Notes: a model not told the origin generated them from the letters alone. 64,000 nucleotides of DNA from Sapria himalayana (GCA_029783825.1 JAREIK010000801.1:7973571-8037570); one strand, 5' to 3'. Positions 1 through 13,048 are shown, counted from the stretch's first letter. Numbers and translations: made by a program.

Positions 1-289
1 ATATACTTGGTGGAAAACATATATGAAGGGCATATTAGCAAGAAAAACATCATAACATTTCTAATGTCATGATATTTAAATATCAATACATACTTAATGA
101 GAAGTTATGGTGATCTTACATGGTCATAACTTTATATAATTCATGATGTTCATTTCATGTCATGCCTCCACCACCTAGTTGTCACTTTTTTTTCATTGTG
201 CAACATATTCTGCAAGGTAATGATATTATTTTAAAGTTGTGGTTGTATTTATTTAAACATAAAATCAAAATCATACCATAAAAAGTGAT

Positions 290-540
290 ATTTGTCATGA
301 TATTCTTCATCATTTTGAACTATACTCTAAAGAGGAATTTCCTAAGTCATGATATTTTTTAGAATCACGACCTTATTTTTGTGTATCCGTATGATATCAA
401 GATATTGTTCACGACATCTCATGACATTGTGCTTTAATGAAGAATTTCTTGCATCATAACATTTTTCAGCATCGCGACCTTATTCATACACATCCATGCT
501 GTGTTGTGACATTGCTCGTGACATCTTATGAAATGATGAT
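290..540. repeat. ~54-bp periodic palindromic repeat array (array 1)
   Basis: Copies of a loosely palindromic motif (GTCATGatattttttag..cacgacc) recur about every 53-54 bp, beginning near 294, 346, 400, 454 and 507. The most obvious level is a ~107-bp tandem duplication (332-438 against 439-540). The same motif and spacing recur at 17760-18117. Weaker copies may extend left to about 66-168. Function unknown; it could be the LTR part of an old retrotransposon or a minisatellite. Confidence 0.55.
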
Positions 541-1613
541 CAAGACAAGATTTAAAGTTTATTCAATATTATGACTTCATTACAATGTTATCATATTGAA
601 TTCATTAAACTGGTGAGACCTAAAGATATAAAAAGTGAACTAAAAATATTATAGAAATAAAACCAAGCAAGGAGTGAAAAACATGATGCAATCAAATGCT
701 ACACCAAGATGCACCACCTTCCTCAATTAGGAAAATAATTACAAGTCAAATGCGAAGAAAACTAGTTTGTAAATAAGATCTAAAAACTAGATTCTATGCT
801 AGCTATCATTTGGAATGCCCAATTCAATGAGATGATTCTCCAATATAATGCTAATTAGTATCTATGGATGATTTATGTAATTAAGTATGATGAATATGAT
901 TTTATTAATCAATAATTGAAGTATTACTATGCTTTGACTATTAATAGATATGAGTATTTATTAGAATATAAATTTCACCATAAAATAGATGTTTGCATGT
1001 TAGCTATGGTGGACAATGAGAAGCAAGCTAAGAAATACATTCTTGAGGCTAGTGTCATTGGGAATGATAATCCTTTGATTTGTTCTTTGTGTGATAGATC
1101 TACGTGTGAAACCCCTAGATTCATATAAGTTTAATTGATATGAGTATGATGCTTATGAAACTAAATACATGAATATTGTTGTGATTTGTCCATTATGTAT
1201 CTTATAAAAAGAACGACCCTCAAATAATGTGGAGATTATTTAGAATGTCTAACTAAAGGTTTCACTAATTCTTAGGAGTCATGTATTAACTATATAAGAT
1301 GGTGAGAGGTAAGTTATATGATACATGTAAGAATATATATTTTATAAGATAGTGATGTGCCTATGATTATTTTTCTCTTGTGTGAATTCCATGTGTGGAA
1401 TTGCTAGAGAGACATATATTAAATAACAATGATCAATTAATATACAATTTAATTGATCGTCAACACAATATATTAATTGTGATATATTTTGCTATTTATA
1501 TTTGAAGACATATATATGTGGTGATAGTTATATAATCATTTTTCTCTTATATAACTTCAATAAGTGAAATTGCTTGGGAGACATATATTAATTGATCATA
1601 AAATTAATCATTA
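541..1613. other. AT-rich stretch without a supported gene; faint copia tail
   Basis: No intact gene is visible. Positions 1231-1272 translate on the plus strand as GDYLECLTKGFTNS, which resembles the LTKG motif near the end of copia polyproteins, but the match is short. A direct duplication of about 90 bp follows (near 1345-1430 and 1512-1600), each copy holding a variant of GAATTGCT..GAGACATATATTA. The 70-codon open frame at 916-1128 matches no family I know. Confidence 0.3.
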
Positions 1614-1900
1614 CACTACAACAAAACAGGAAATTAATGATTCTTTATATCTTGACGCTTTCAGAAAATGTCATTATTCTATTTGTAATTAGACATTTAA
1701 TGACATTTTTCTAAAAGCGTCATTATTTGGAAAATATATTAAGTTTTTATGGAACTTACTAGAAGTGTCATTGTTACTACAACAAAACTTAAAATTAATG
1801 ACGTTTTATATCTTGACGCTTTTATAAAATATCATTATTATATTTGTAAGTAGACATTTAATGACACTTACTAGATGTGTCATTGTTAATACTAATAGGT
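1614..1900. repeat. CACTA left terminal and subterminal repeats
   Basis: After the CACTACAACAAAAC tip come alternating units such as TTGACGCTTT, TGTCATTATT and AATGACATTT in both orientations. A second tip-like sequence, TACTACAACAAAACTT, begins at about 1777, so the end appears internally duplicated. In En/Spm-type elements such subterminal repeats bind the element-encoded TNPA-like protein; that role is inferred here. Confidence 0.6.
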
Positions 1901-2564
1901 TAGGAAAATTGCTTAACTCCTTAAAAATTTCCAAGGTAAAAGGGGCTGAAAATTATAAACATTGTCACTTTTATTAGTGTCATGTATGTGAAAAAATTAA
2001 TTTTGAATTTATAGATTTGTAACAAATTTCTTATTTATTTTTTTAATAAGTAATAATATTTTTATTTTTACTCTAGATTAATAAAAAAAATTATCAAATT
2101 TTAGTTCAAAATTATTTATTAAAAATAAACAGAAACTTATGATAAAATTAAAAAATATCTAAATATTTATACATTCAAAATTGTATTTTTTATTTATAAA
2201 ATCAGTAATAATATTAAATTTTAAAATATAATTTGTTAATATTTAATTTATCCCTAAGAGAAATAAAAATAAAATGTAAATATAAGGTGATTTAATATAA
2301 TTATGTGAAAAATTTAATATTATTTTTAACTTAATTATATTGAATAATCTATTGCTAGAAAGAGTTGCGCTTCTTCTTCATCATGTTCGGCCATTTCCAA
2401 CAGCTCGGGTTAAAGCTCGCGTCTTCGAAATCATTGGCCATATTTATAGCATTCTATAAGTTTCTCCATTAAGTTAATAATTGTATCAGCTATTCGATAT
2501 CGTTAACCTAATTAATGAATGTGAACGTGTTCCGAGTAATTTAGCATAAAACGTAGTATTATAA

Positions 2565-2880
2565 ACAGAGGACGATTCCTCGGGAATCCATCCCATGAAA
2601 GAGCTGATCTTATAACTTAGCATAAAAAACTATGAATAAAACACAGAAGCCCAAGAGTAATTTAGCTCTATTTTTCGGGAGCAATCGACGAGAACAGCGG
2701 AAGAGTTGGGGTGAACTGACACAATAAGCACTGCCTTTGTTGGAAACCTTTTCCTTCGCCGGAGAATACCAATCCACGGTGTCGAGGCCATTTGTTAGTT
2801 TGGCACCAATCATTTATGGGATTCCGTCTCAAGGAAAGTAGTGATTTGAAAATTCTTATTTCTATCTCTGATTCGATGAC
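2565..2880. other. Unique insert in the small CACTA element
   Basis: This segment is less AT-rich than its surroundings and is absent from the corresponding position in the large element. The minus strand has a 67-codon open frame (2610-2813) that I do not recognise. It may be a captured host gene fragment, a known habit of CACTA elements, or internal sequence lost from the larger copy. Confidence 0.35.
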
Positions 2881-3870
2881 CTTAGATTTTTTTTTTGTAG
2901 ATTGAAAATGGGAAAAATTGTGATTTTGAATTTAGGCTTCAATACTTTACCACAACATTGTAAATTACATTTTCACCCTTATAAAACATAATTATTATTG
3001 CAAGGCATAATTTTTTTTTCATGTAGCCGATATTTTATCAATGAATCTTAAACTATTAGTTGATTGGATTACTATTTTTGTGTAATCAAATTGAATTTGA
3101 AATTACATTACATAGCATCTCATCGAGTTTTTTTGATGTGTTGGGAAGATGACAAGTAATTTAACTTTTCATTTTATTATATTTAATTGATTTTTGTAGT
3201 ATTTTTTCATGTTGTTTGTGAGATCTTTAAACTCACTACACAATATAGGTTTTAAATTAATTATTATTGTTTTGTATTTTAAAAAATTTGATTAACTTTT
3301 ATGCCATTATTGATAAATCTCCTACTTTATATTTTATCCATTACTACTAACTCTATTTTTGTTGTTGTTAAATTTGTTTAATCGTATATGTCAATTATTA
3401 TATTAATTATTTTATGATATGTTGTTATCATTGAAGTTTTTTTTTTCCAATGCTCCATAATATAATTTTTTCTGCAAATGTAAGTATTTATTGTTCATCT
3501 TTTTTTATGCAGGTTACATTATTTGGAAATTAACTCTCAACTTTGTCAGGCAAGCATGAACCAGTTTTATGGAGATAAGGCACAATTAGGTTGCATATAT
3601 CAGAAAATTTTAATTGAATTTAAGAAATGAATGTTGAAATTGTGTTATATATTTTTTTGATTTGTAAGAAGTCCGAGTTCCCCTTTGTACTCGAAAACTG
3701 TATTCTTGGTATGGATTGTAAAGAATATTATTCTTATGTGCATGCAGTATTACAATAACAAGTGAAAATATATTTACAATAATTATTAAATTTAAATTTA
3801 TTTAAATCATAATCTTCCTTGATGCTTTTACTAAGTGTCATAGTTTTAAAAAAATTTATGATAGCTACAA

Positions 3871-4010
3871 CATATAATGATGTTTTTTTGCAATGTCGTA
3901 GAATAATACCTCGACGCTAAAATTAAGTGTCATTGTTAATAAAAAATGACACTTTATTTTAGTGTCAAGGTATGATTCAACGACACTGCAAAAAAAAACA
4001 TCATTATATG
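3871..4010. repeat. Subterminal hairpin, copy in small CACTA
   Basis: A 140-bp foldback with arms of about 60 bp begins CATATAATGATG and ends CATCATTATATG. The loop is a short AT-rich stretch. It is the counterpart of the hairpin at 4575-4711 in the large element. Confidence 0.7.
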
Positions 4011-4115
4011 TATAGACTTTTTATGTCACGCTAGTGGATGACACTATCGATAAGCGACATTATTTATATATAATGATGCTTTTAAGCTTCATTGATTATG
4101 GTTTTTGTTGTAGTA

Positions 4116-4466
4116 TTATCACAATATAAACAAATGATGATAGCCCTATTATCATCCTTTACTAATGAAAGAATATCATCTCAACTTGTTTATTTGGGTT
4201 TTGGGTCAGTGACACACTTTTAGTAAACTAAATGAAATTAAACTTGTAAATATTCTTTTTCTATTATAATTCATAATTATTTGTTTGAATTATGTCAATT
4301 TCACTTGAACTCATTATTTAATTGATTCTTAATAAACTTGTATTGTGAATCATAGTTATGTACTTAATGTCAACCATGTATATGTTAAAGGTCAAGCTTG
4401 TGATTGCCGGTTATTTTGAACTATAATGTGGAACTTTAAAAACTATGCAAGTTCACGTAGAGAACA
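4116..4466. other. Spacer between the two CACTA elements
   Basis: This 351-bp AT-rich spacer separates the facing ends of the two elements. It begins with the TTA target duplication of the small element and ends with the ACA target duplication (4464-4466) of the large one. No gene is seen. Confidence 0.5.
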
Positions 4467-4574
4467 CACTACTATAAAAACCATAATCAAAGATGCTTAA
4501 AAAGCATCATTATATATATATATAATGTCGCTTATCGATAGCGTCATCCACTAGTGTGACATAAAAAGTCTATA

Positions 4575-4711
4575 CATATAATGACGTTTTTTTGCAGTGT
4601 CGTAGAATCATACACTGACACTAAAATAAAGTGTCATTTTTATTAACAATGATACTTTATTTTAGCATCAGGGTATGATTCAACGACACTGCAAAAAAAT
4701 GTCATTATATG
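4575..4711. repeat. Subterminal hairpin, copy in large CACTA
   Basis: This 137-bp foldback has arms of about 64 bp, from CATATAATGACG to TGTCATTATATG, around a ~9-bp loop. It matches the hairpin at 3871-4010. Because it is kept in both copies it belongs to the element's subterminal region and is not a later insertion. A transcript across it would fold into a long hairpin RNA. Confidence 0.7.
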
Positions 4712-6129
4712 TTGTAGCTATCATAAATTTTTTTGAATACTATGACGCTTAGTAAAAGCGTCAAGGATGATTATGATTTAAATAAATTTAAATTTAATAA
4801 TTATTATAAATATATTTTCACATGTTATTGTAATACTACATGCACATAAGAACAATATTCTTTACAATCCATACCAAGAATATAGTTTTCAAGTACAAAG
4901 GGGAACTCAGACTTCTTATGAATCAAAAAAAAATATAACACAATTTAAACATTCATTTCTTAAATTCAATTCAAAATTTCTGATACATGCAACCCTTTTG
5001 TGACTTATCTCCATAAAACTAGTTCCTGCTAGCCTGACAAAGTTGAGAGTTAATTTACAAATAAGGTAACCTGCATACAAAAAGATAAATAATAAATACT
5101 TAGACTTGCAGAAAAAAATATATCATAGAGCATTGGAAAAAAAACAGGAATGATAACAACATATCATAAAAATAATTTATATAACAATTGACATATACGA
5201 TTAAACAAATTTAACAAAAACAAAAACAAAGTTAGTAATAGATAAAATATAAAGCAGGAGATTTATCAATTATGGCATAAAGTTGATAAAAATTTTTTAA
5301 TACAAAATAATAATAATTCATTTAAAACTTGTAGGTGTGTAGTGAGTTTAAAGATTTCACAAACAACTTGAAAAAACATTACAAAAACCAATTAAATATA
5401 ATAAAATGAAAAGTTAAATTACTTGTCATCTTCCCAACACATCGAAAAAACTCAATGAGATGTTATGTAATGTAATTTCAAGTACTATTTGATTACACAA
5501 ATATAGTAATCCAATCAACTTATAGTTCTAGATATATTAATAAAATATTAGCTGCAAGAAAATAAAATTATGCCTTGAAATAATAATTGTGTTTTATAAG
5601 GGTGAAAAGATAATTTACACTGTTGTGGTAAAGTATTGAAGCCAAAAGTCGAAATCACAATTTTTTTCATTGTCAATCTACAAAAAAAAAATCTATGGTT
5701 GACAACATAAACAAAAGATATATATGAAAACAAAAAAATTTTAATTACATATTTAAGTTTTGAATAATTAATTAAAAGTATGAAGTAATAACTTTGATAT
5801 CATTAAAAAAATACTTTTATTATCACAATAGTTCATGGACCATTCCAAAGTTGGAAGATCTCCTAACTTGACCAAAAAAAAAGTTTACCTTTAAACGCCT
5901 AAGAATCATGCATACAATATACGAACGTAATTCAACATATAAAAATTATAGAAGTATAATGAATGTGTAAGGAATATACTAAAATGTCTTCAAATGATTA
6001 TGTCGAACAATTTACCTTCAATCATAGTTTGGGTCAAAAAGATATAAATTATGAACCTCATCAAAAGTTAAAGTTAGAAATCCCAAAATTTGTTCATGCT
6101 TCAATACAAAAAGATGCCCCCAATGCTTT

Positions 6130-9100
6130 TCAAACTAAGGAAAGTATTAATTGAGTCACCAACATCACCCATTCAGATCGTACTTCATTCAACTCATCTT
6201 TGTTGTATGATTTATTCCCATTAAACTATAAAAAATAAAGTATTATCTTAATCAATAAAATTGGAAAATTAAAAAAACCTGATATATTGAAAAACAACAA
6301 ATCAACACATACCTTTGTTGTTAGACATCCTTGATTAAGAATGATATCTCTCATATATCTTATCACATAGTATCCAGATTCAACACTACCTTGTTGTCTT
6401 GGGCACTGAATGGAAAATATAATCATTATATATATATAGGGGTTACTTGCAAGACTTATTGTAATAAGTTTAAAATAAAGCAGAAGAAACTAAATATTAT
6501 ATTACTCAGTTAATGAGTTATGTACCTCTAGTTCAACCCAATTAGGGTCTCTTTTTGATGATGTATGTTTTTTAAAGTGAAGATTTATTTGAGCCCTGCA
6601 TTAAAAGAAAAAATTTTTGTTGCCAACAAATGCTTCATTCTTTGATAAGAAGGGAAAAACTTTCATATTAACAATGTCTTTAAGATCATCTAAAGGTTGA
6701 TGATGCAAGGAATCAAGGTAATAGGCAATCAAAGTCCTTATTTCAAGTACAACCAATACCCAATGACAACTACAAAATTAATATTAGTGTAACAACATAA
6801 CATTTATAATTTGATAAATATGCATACTTATAATCTTACTTTTGTTAAATATCTTACCTTGGGTTATATGGAATAAAAACAAAATCTGCATTATTTGCAT
6901 TCATCAACTGATTAGCTATAACCCTTGACTTATTTTTCTTGCTTGCTTCTCCCAATCCAGCTTTGGAAACCAAGGTCGGATTTACAAAAATAAATCGCTC
7001 TACCTCTTTAGCATCAACCATCTTTTTATGCAAGTGCCTGATTTAAATTCACACAATATTTAAAAGTTTTAATATTTTAATTTAACTAATATTAAAATAC
7101 AATTCTCATAATGAAAAATTAAAGCATAAATAAGATAGTTAAATTATATGAAAAACATATTAAATGTTTATCTTACCATATATAGAACATAAGGCAAATA
7201 GATGACACCTCTGTTGATGATATTATGATATCCATATCTTCTTTCATGAGGAAGGTCTTAAATGACTGTCCAAAAACCTCCTCTATGATTTCTACTGCAT
7301 GTATGATCTCATCATTTAACATACGCCCAACTAATGTAGCTAAGTTCTTGATATCTACAAGATTCTCATCATTTAAACTCAATGTTCTCTCTCTATTACT
7401 ATGTTTCTTAAATATCTTTTAATCCTATCAAACATAAAATATCATTGTATAAATAAGAATTATCCTAGATAAAATTGTTTTATTATTATTAGTAAAAAAT
7501 TTTTTATTTATAAAAAACACATACATGGATGCGAAGAGTAGTAGGAATGACAAATTGGGCAGACCATAAAATTTGATGCCCAATAGCATCTCCAATAGTG
7601 GTAATTTGGCTTGGAATAGGTATAGGAAGTAATGCATTTAGATCATAAAAAACATTCACAGCAACAAGGAAGTTAGCACCACATTCAAGTACCATAGTTC
7701 CAGCTACAACAACATTTTCTTTTGTCCCTATGGCCAATTGAAAATTCCTTTCCTGTAAAATGAAACTTTATTGTTTAGTCATATGCAATCATCTAAAGTT
7801 GATAATTTCCAAGTAGAAAAGAATTTGTTAGACAAAATTGAGTTATCATAACTTAATGAGCTTATTAATATAAGTTATCATGCTAACTTATATTGAAACA
7901 TTACTTCTATATTTTAATGTCAACTAGGTAAGTTGATATGAAAATTATGAGTTTGTGTTACCACATTTATATTAATGAACATAATATTAAATACAACTTA
8001 CCTTTTTTTCTTTTAGCATTAGTGGAGTGTGGTCTTCTACTCGATGTTTTGGTTGCTCAACAATTTCAGGAAGGACAATATGTTTTTGGAGCATGTTAGA
8101 GCTACCAATATCAGATTGAGGTGTGGTGGATACCATCCGAGAGAGTTGGAATACAATCTTTGCCTCAAACTTTGAATGTCGCTCTTATGATTCTTTAATA
8201 AATTCCCACAAAGCACTATTTGCCATAGAATGAAAATAATGTCATGGAGTATAATTCTTTTTTTTAGTTCGTACTCGACCACTATATTCTGGAGTTCCCA
8301 ATGCTTCAGTAAGTATGTCATTTCCATTGAAACTCAAACTGCTTTCTTGTGACTGTTGCAACACCATATCCCGATACACAATTATATTATAAAATTAAAT
8401 GTCATATTGGTTAATATAAATAAGTTTTTAACGTAAATGAAATATTTGTTCCATAACTTATACTTACAATCTTCTCAACTACTGGAATGACCACTTCATC
8501 ATACGTGCCATCTTTTTTAACCATCACTTTCTTCCATAATACACTTCTATCAATGACTCTAGTAAAGCCAGTTTCTACCGACTTTTATAATATTGCAATG
8601 TAATATAATGAGTCTCTAGGAAAATTCAACATTAAATAAAAAGTAAAGTAACAACATCTTTAACTTACCATCTCCGCCTCAAGACCAGCATATCCCTTCC
8701 TACTAAGATGATGATTATAAATATGTTTTTTCCTTCTTTCCTTTTGAACTTCTCTAAACTCCTACAATTTTTTATTTATATTAAGTAAGGAAAAATTGAG
8801 AAAATACCATGAAATTAATTAGAAATTTACCTGAAATCTTTGAGTCAATCTTTCTTTGACAAAAATTATCCAATCTTCATCTTCAATAAAACTGTATTCA
8901 AATGGTGGTTTTTTAAGAAGCTCGAGTTGATCTCTGAATGGAATGATATACTTTACTGTCAACATGTTCTTGAAAGTTATAAAGCACTTACCAATTGTTT
9001 TAATATAGTTTCTTCTACTTTTACAATTCAATGTAAATGCAGCCTAAAAGTAATGAACATAGTTATTAGTTGTTAAAAATAAATAAAATTAGAAAACATT

Positions 9101-9397
9101 ATAAATAGAAAAAAAATACAAGTTTACCTCAATAGAGTCCCACAATTTATTCTTCAATTGCTTAGGTACATGGTACCAAGTGCTATATCTAATTGGGACC
9201 ATGATACATGCCAATACCCCTAAATAACTTGTGAGATGCACTGCAGCTTGTCCGATATAAACACATTCAACATTATACTTAACTGAAAGTTTTATTCCTT
9301 TGCTCCTATTCTTGATAATCATTAGCTTTCTTGTTATCCCTCTATATCTATTTCTTGTAGTAGCTTTATCTTGTTGTTCCATTTCCATACCTATCAT
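6130..9397 (-). pseudogene. CACTA second gene: transposase_24 with C48 (Ulp1-like) protease domain, broken
   Basis: This gene lies downstream of the TNPD-type gene on the same strand. The N-terminal part (9397-9125) reads MEMEQQDKATTRNRYRG..., then LSVKYN, SSYLG-like and VPKQLKNKLWDSIE motifs of the plant transposase_24 (Ptta/En/Spm) family. A second exon (about 9030-8830) has KYIIPFRDQLELLKKPP. Positions 8320-8240 give NGNDILTEALGTPEYSGRVR, diagnostic for the family, followed by an in-frame TGA at 8242-8244. A C48 cysteine-protease domain follows: CHWVLVVLEI with the catalytic His at 6763-6765, YYLDSL with the Asp at 6712-6714, and CPRQQGSVESGYYV, where the usual Cys is Ser (TCT, 6376-6378). 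The reading ends at a TGA at 6130-6132. Introns and frameshifts separate the blocks. The intact family protein is thought to assist transposition; this copy is not functional. Confidence 0.85.
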
Positions 9398-9680
9398 AAA
9401 AATAATAATAATGTTTAAAAAAAGTACAAAGATATAAAAAAATATTTAAAGGGAAAAAATTAACTAATTAAAGGCATTACCTAATCAGATGTTTTGCATA
9501 AAATATAATAATGTCAATTTTTAGAATATTATCAACTTGTCATTAACTAAAATTGAAAGAATAACATTCATCTAATAATAGAGACGAATAAATTAACTAG
9601 TCAGCATACATTTAAAAAACAAAAAACTTTAGAAGCATATCAATTCACAAAGCCATAACAAAGATAAAAATTGGATACAT

Positions 9681-12600
9681 TTATGATTTGTTCTTGACCC
9701 AAATTCCCTCGTAATCATCCCGATTACAAATTTTATCAGATTCATCCAATGCATCAAATAAGATATGACTAGATTGTATTCAATAGAAATGTCTATGGGA
9801 TCATCATCATTTGCTCTTTTTGTGAAATCTTGTTAAGGAGTTGAGAAAACAATTGACCATCTTGGATTAAGCTCATCTTGTACATAGAAGACTTTCTTAG
9901 CTTAGGAGGCTAATATGAATAGATCTGACTTATGAGCCAATCTGCTAAAGTCAAATAAGGTAAACCCAAGATCATCGATCCTGATTCCATTATTATTATC
10001 AACCTAAACACACTTGAAGACTGTAATTCTGAACATAGTATAATCAAGGTCCCAAATCTCTGTAATAACCCCATAGAAACAAAGTTTCCCGAAAATAGGA
10101 TTTTTATGCTTAGCACTAGCAATTTGCATTATCGTTGATACAATACTAACTCTACTATTTTGGGTAGCTAGTAAATCATAACGCTCCTTGGTGTTATATT
10201 GATATCCATTAATGATGTAACCATTATACTTTATCACATAAAGGCTTGGACCATCAGCTATCCATTTAAAGGTTTCAGATATAGGTTCATTATTTTTCAA
10301 TGCAACTTCAACCTATAGAAATAAGATACAAATATAATTTAAATGGTAACCACTAATGAAAATGAAAAGGAAAATTTAATAAATCATTGTAGTACCTTTT
10401 TTCGTAACCAAAAGGTAAAAGTACGAGCATGCTCATCCTGTAACCACTTTTGCCTTTTTGATTGACGTGGATGTTTCGCTTTTAGCTATTACATGTGCTC
10501 TCTATGAGGTCATGTATAAAAATTAAATAATTAGAATAATATATAATACGTACAACAAATAAAGAAATAAAAAGTTAGTGGTGCTTACTCAATATAAGGT
10601 TGGACAATTGATATATTTTCTAACACATAATGATGTGCTTGTAACCATAAATTGGATTCGGCCTTCATAGTATGACCTCCAAATTTTGGTGTCCTGACTG
10701 TAAGGTCAATGTTTGAACTACCAGGAATTCTAATTGCTTTCACATTTGATAAGTACTATGTATAAAACTCAATACATTTTTCTGCAATATAGCATTCAGC
10801 AATACAACCTTCAGGTCTAGTATAATTTTGTACATAGCCTTTTAATACTTTCATAAACCTTTCAAATGGGTACATCCACCTAAAGTAAACCAGTCCACAA
10901 AGTCTCACTTCTTTTACAAGATGCACAGTAAGATGCACCATGATATCAAAGAAAGAATGTGAGAAGTACTTTTCAAACAAGCATAATGTCACCACTATCA
11001 CATTTTGTAACTCATCTAATGAAGGAACATCAATGAGTTTAGTATAGAGAGCATTGAAAAATAAACTAAATCTACAAATGGCATTCCTCACATGCTTGGG
11101 CAAGATAGAACATAACAAAATCGGCAAAATTGTTGCATTAATGCATGATAGTCATAGAATTTTTAGCCATCAAGTTTAAAGTCTTCAATTGACACGAGGT
11201 TTCGAAGGTTCGAACTATATCCATATGGAACCTTCAATTGTGAATGTGTTTGGAAAAACACCTTCTTTTCATTTGTAGAAAGTGTATAACATGCAGGAGG
11301 GAGATATGTTCTCTTCGAATCAAACATTGGTGCCAATTCGCTCCTTAAGCCCATATCTACAAGATCCAAGCGAGTATTAAGGCCATCCTTTGTCTTACAT
11401 ACACTGTTGAGTAATGTACCAATAATGCTTTCACAAACATTTTTCTCAATATGCATTACATCCAAATTATGACGAACATGAAGATATGTCCAATAATCAA
11501 GATCAAAGAAAATTAATTTCTTTTTCCAACAAGTTGTATTGTTGATTTCAGATTTTTCTAGAATTACCTTTTTTTCCCCCAAAAATTGCAAATTCCATTG
11601 ATTTTTTTTAATATTTCCTCGCCAGTCAATATTTATGGAGGTGACCCGAACTCATATTTTCCATCAAAAGCTTTCTTTTGTTTCCTATAAGGATAGTTTC
11701 TTGGAAGAAATCGTCTATGTATAGTATATGAGTTCTTTTTTCCATGCTTTAACCTACAAGAATATGTTTCTTCTCCACATATTGGACAACCATAATATCC
11801 TTTAACTTTGCATCCTGACATGTTTCCATATGCAGGAAAATCATTTATTGTCCATAAAAAATGACTCTAAAAGTAAAGATTTCTTGTTTATGTGCATCGT
11901 AAACTTGAACTCCGACCTCCCACAATGTTTTAAGATCTTCTATTAGCGGTGCTAAATAGACATTGATGTCATTGCCAAGTTTTCATGGACCTGAAATTAA
12001 TAAAAATAACATCATAAATTTTCTTTTCATGCACAACCATGGAGGAAGATTGTAAATTATCATGAGAATGGGCCAACAACCATGTTTACTATTAAATGAA
12101 CTATGAGGATTTATGTCATCTGCAGAAATTGCAAGTTTCAAGTTTCTAGGTTCTATTGAAAACTCAGGCCATCTGTGATCAACTTGCTTCCATGATTGTG
12201 AATCTGATGGATGATGTAATTCTCATCAAAATTTATTTCTTCAAAATGCCATATGAGCTCTTTTACAATTTTTGATGATAGAAACATTCTTCTAAATCTT
12301 GGAATTGGAGGAAAATACCACATTACTTTTGCAGGAACTCCTTTTCTCCTCTTAGTTCCTGTGTTTTCTGTCTTTCACCTCAAAGTTCCACAAGTAGGAC
12401 ATAAGGATGCATCTTTCAACTCCTTCCGATAAAGTACACAATCATTTGGGCACGCATGCATTTTCTCATATTTCATTCCCAAAGAATTTAATATCTTTTT
12501 CGCTTCATACATCGACAAAGGAAATTCATTGTTTAAAGGCAACATTTCTATAAGAATTTGTAAATGTTCTGAAAAGCTAATATCAGACCATCCAAAACGT

Positions 12601-13048
12601 GCTTTCAAGTTGTATAATTTGATCAAGGCTGACAATCTCGTAAAGTTTCTGCAACCAAGATATAAAGGTGTTTCTGCATCTTGTAGTAATCTTGCAAAGA
12701 ATTAAGGATCATATTGACAATCCTCTTTTGCAGCTTGAACCATTTCTATTGTATACGTTGATCATCAAATTGAAGTCTATCATAATGTTCTACTCTTATG
12801 AAAGGTGGGCCACTTGGAGCTGCCTCTCCATGCCAATACCATGTATGGTAACTCTGATCAATTCCAAAGAAAAACAAATGGTCTCGAATCATTTGAGGAG
12901 TATTGAAAATCATATTACCATATTGTAAGCATGGACATTTAATGGAGGTTTTATTTGCAGAATTTTATATTGCAAATGCAACAAAGTATTTAACTACATC
13001 TTCATATTCCTTCAATCTTCTATCCTTTGAGATCCATGAACGATCCAT
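9681..13048 (-). pseudogene. CACTA TNPD-type transposase (transposase_21), broken
   Basis: The start is the ATG at 13046-13048 (MDRSWISKDRR), a usual N-terminus for plant TNPD proteins. It continues with IKCPC and YHTWYWHGE, but there is an in-frame TAA at 12965-12967. Positions 12635-12375 give LSALIKLYNLKARFGWSD-like and HACPNDCVLYRKELKDA motifs. About 12350-11880 contains KVMWYFP, YNLPPWLCMKRKFMM and ISGP. Positions 11821-11633 contain GCPICGEETYSCRLKHGK and HRRFLPRNYPYRK. Positions 11591-11163 contain HNLDVMHIEKNVCESIIG, the transposase_21 core. DUF4218 (11127-10756) and DUF4216 (10300-10004) follow, ending near DDYEGIWVKNKS with TAA at 9681-9683. Several frameshifts and stops interrupt it, yet all domains are present in order, so decay is moderate. 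The intact protein would bind the element ends and catalyse transposition. Confidence 0.92.

Larger units (their letters stand above)
1614..4115 (+). mobile_element. Non-autonomous CACTA element (2,502 bp)
   Basis: The element begins CACTACAACAAAAC and ends GTTTTTGTTGTAGTA, flanked on both sides by the 3-bp target duplication TTA (1611-1613 and 4116-4118), as expected for CACTA transposons. Both ends carry subterminal repeats built on AATGACGCTT and AATGACACTT units. It has no transposase gene. Its left ~950 bp is the reverse complement of the 3' end of the large element at 4467-16122, and its right ~1.23 kb is the reverse complement of that element's 5' end, so it is a deletion derivative in opposite orientation. 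About 320 bp in the middle (2565-2880) have no counterpart in the large copy. A splice donor present in the large copy (GTAAG at 15273-15277) reads ATAAG here. Confidence 0.9.

Noticed and set aside
916..1128. 70-residue open frame as a possible gene.
   Set aside because: No family match, no splice or promoter context, and the region contains a faint copia tail. It is likely chance or a remnant.
5963..6154. 63-residue plus-strand open frame.
   Set aside because: It overlaps the last exon of the minus-strand C48 protease gene (LNEVRSEWVMLVTQLI), so it is a shadow frame.
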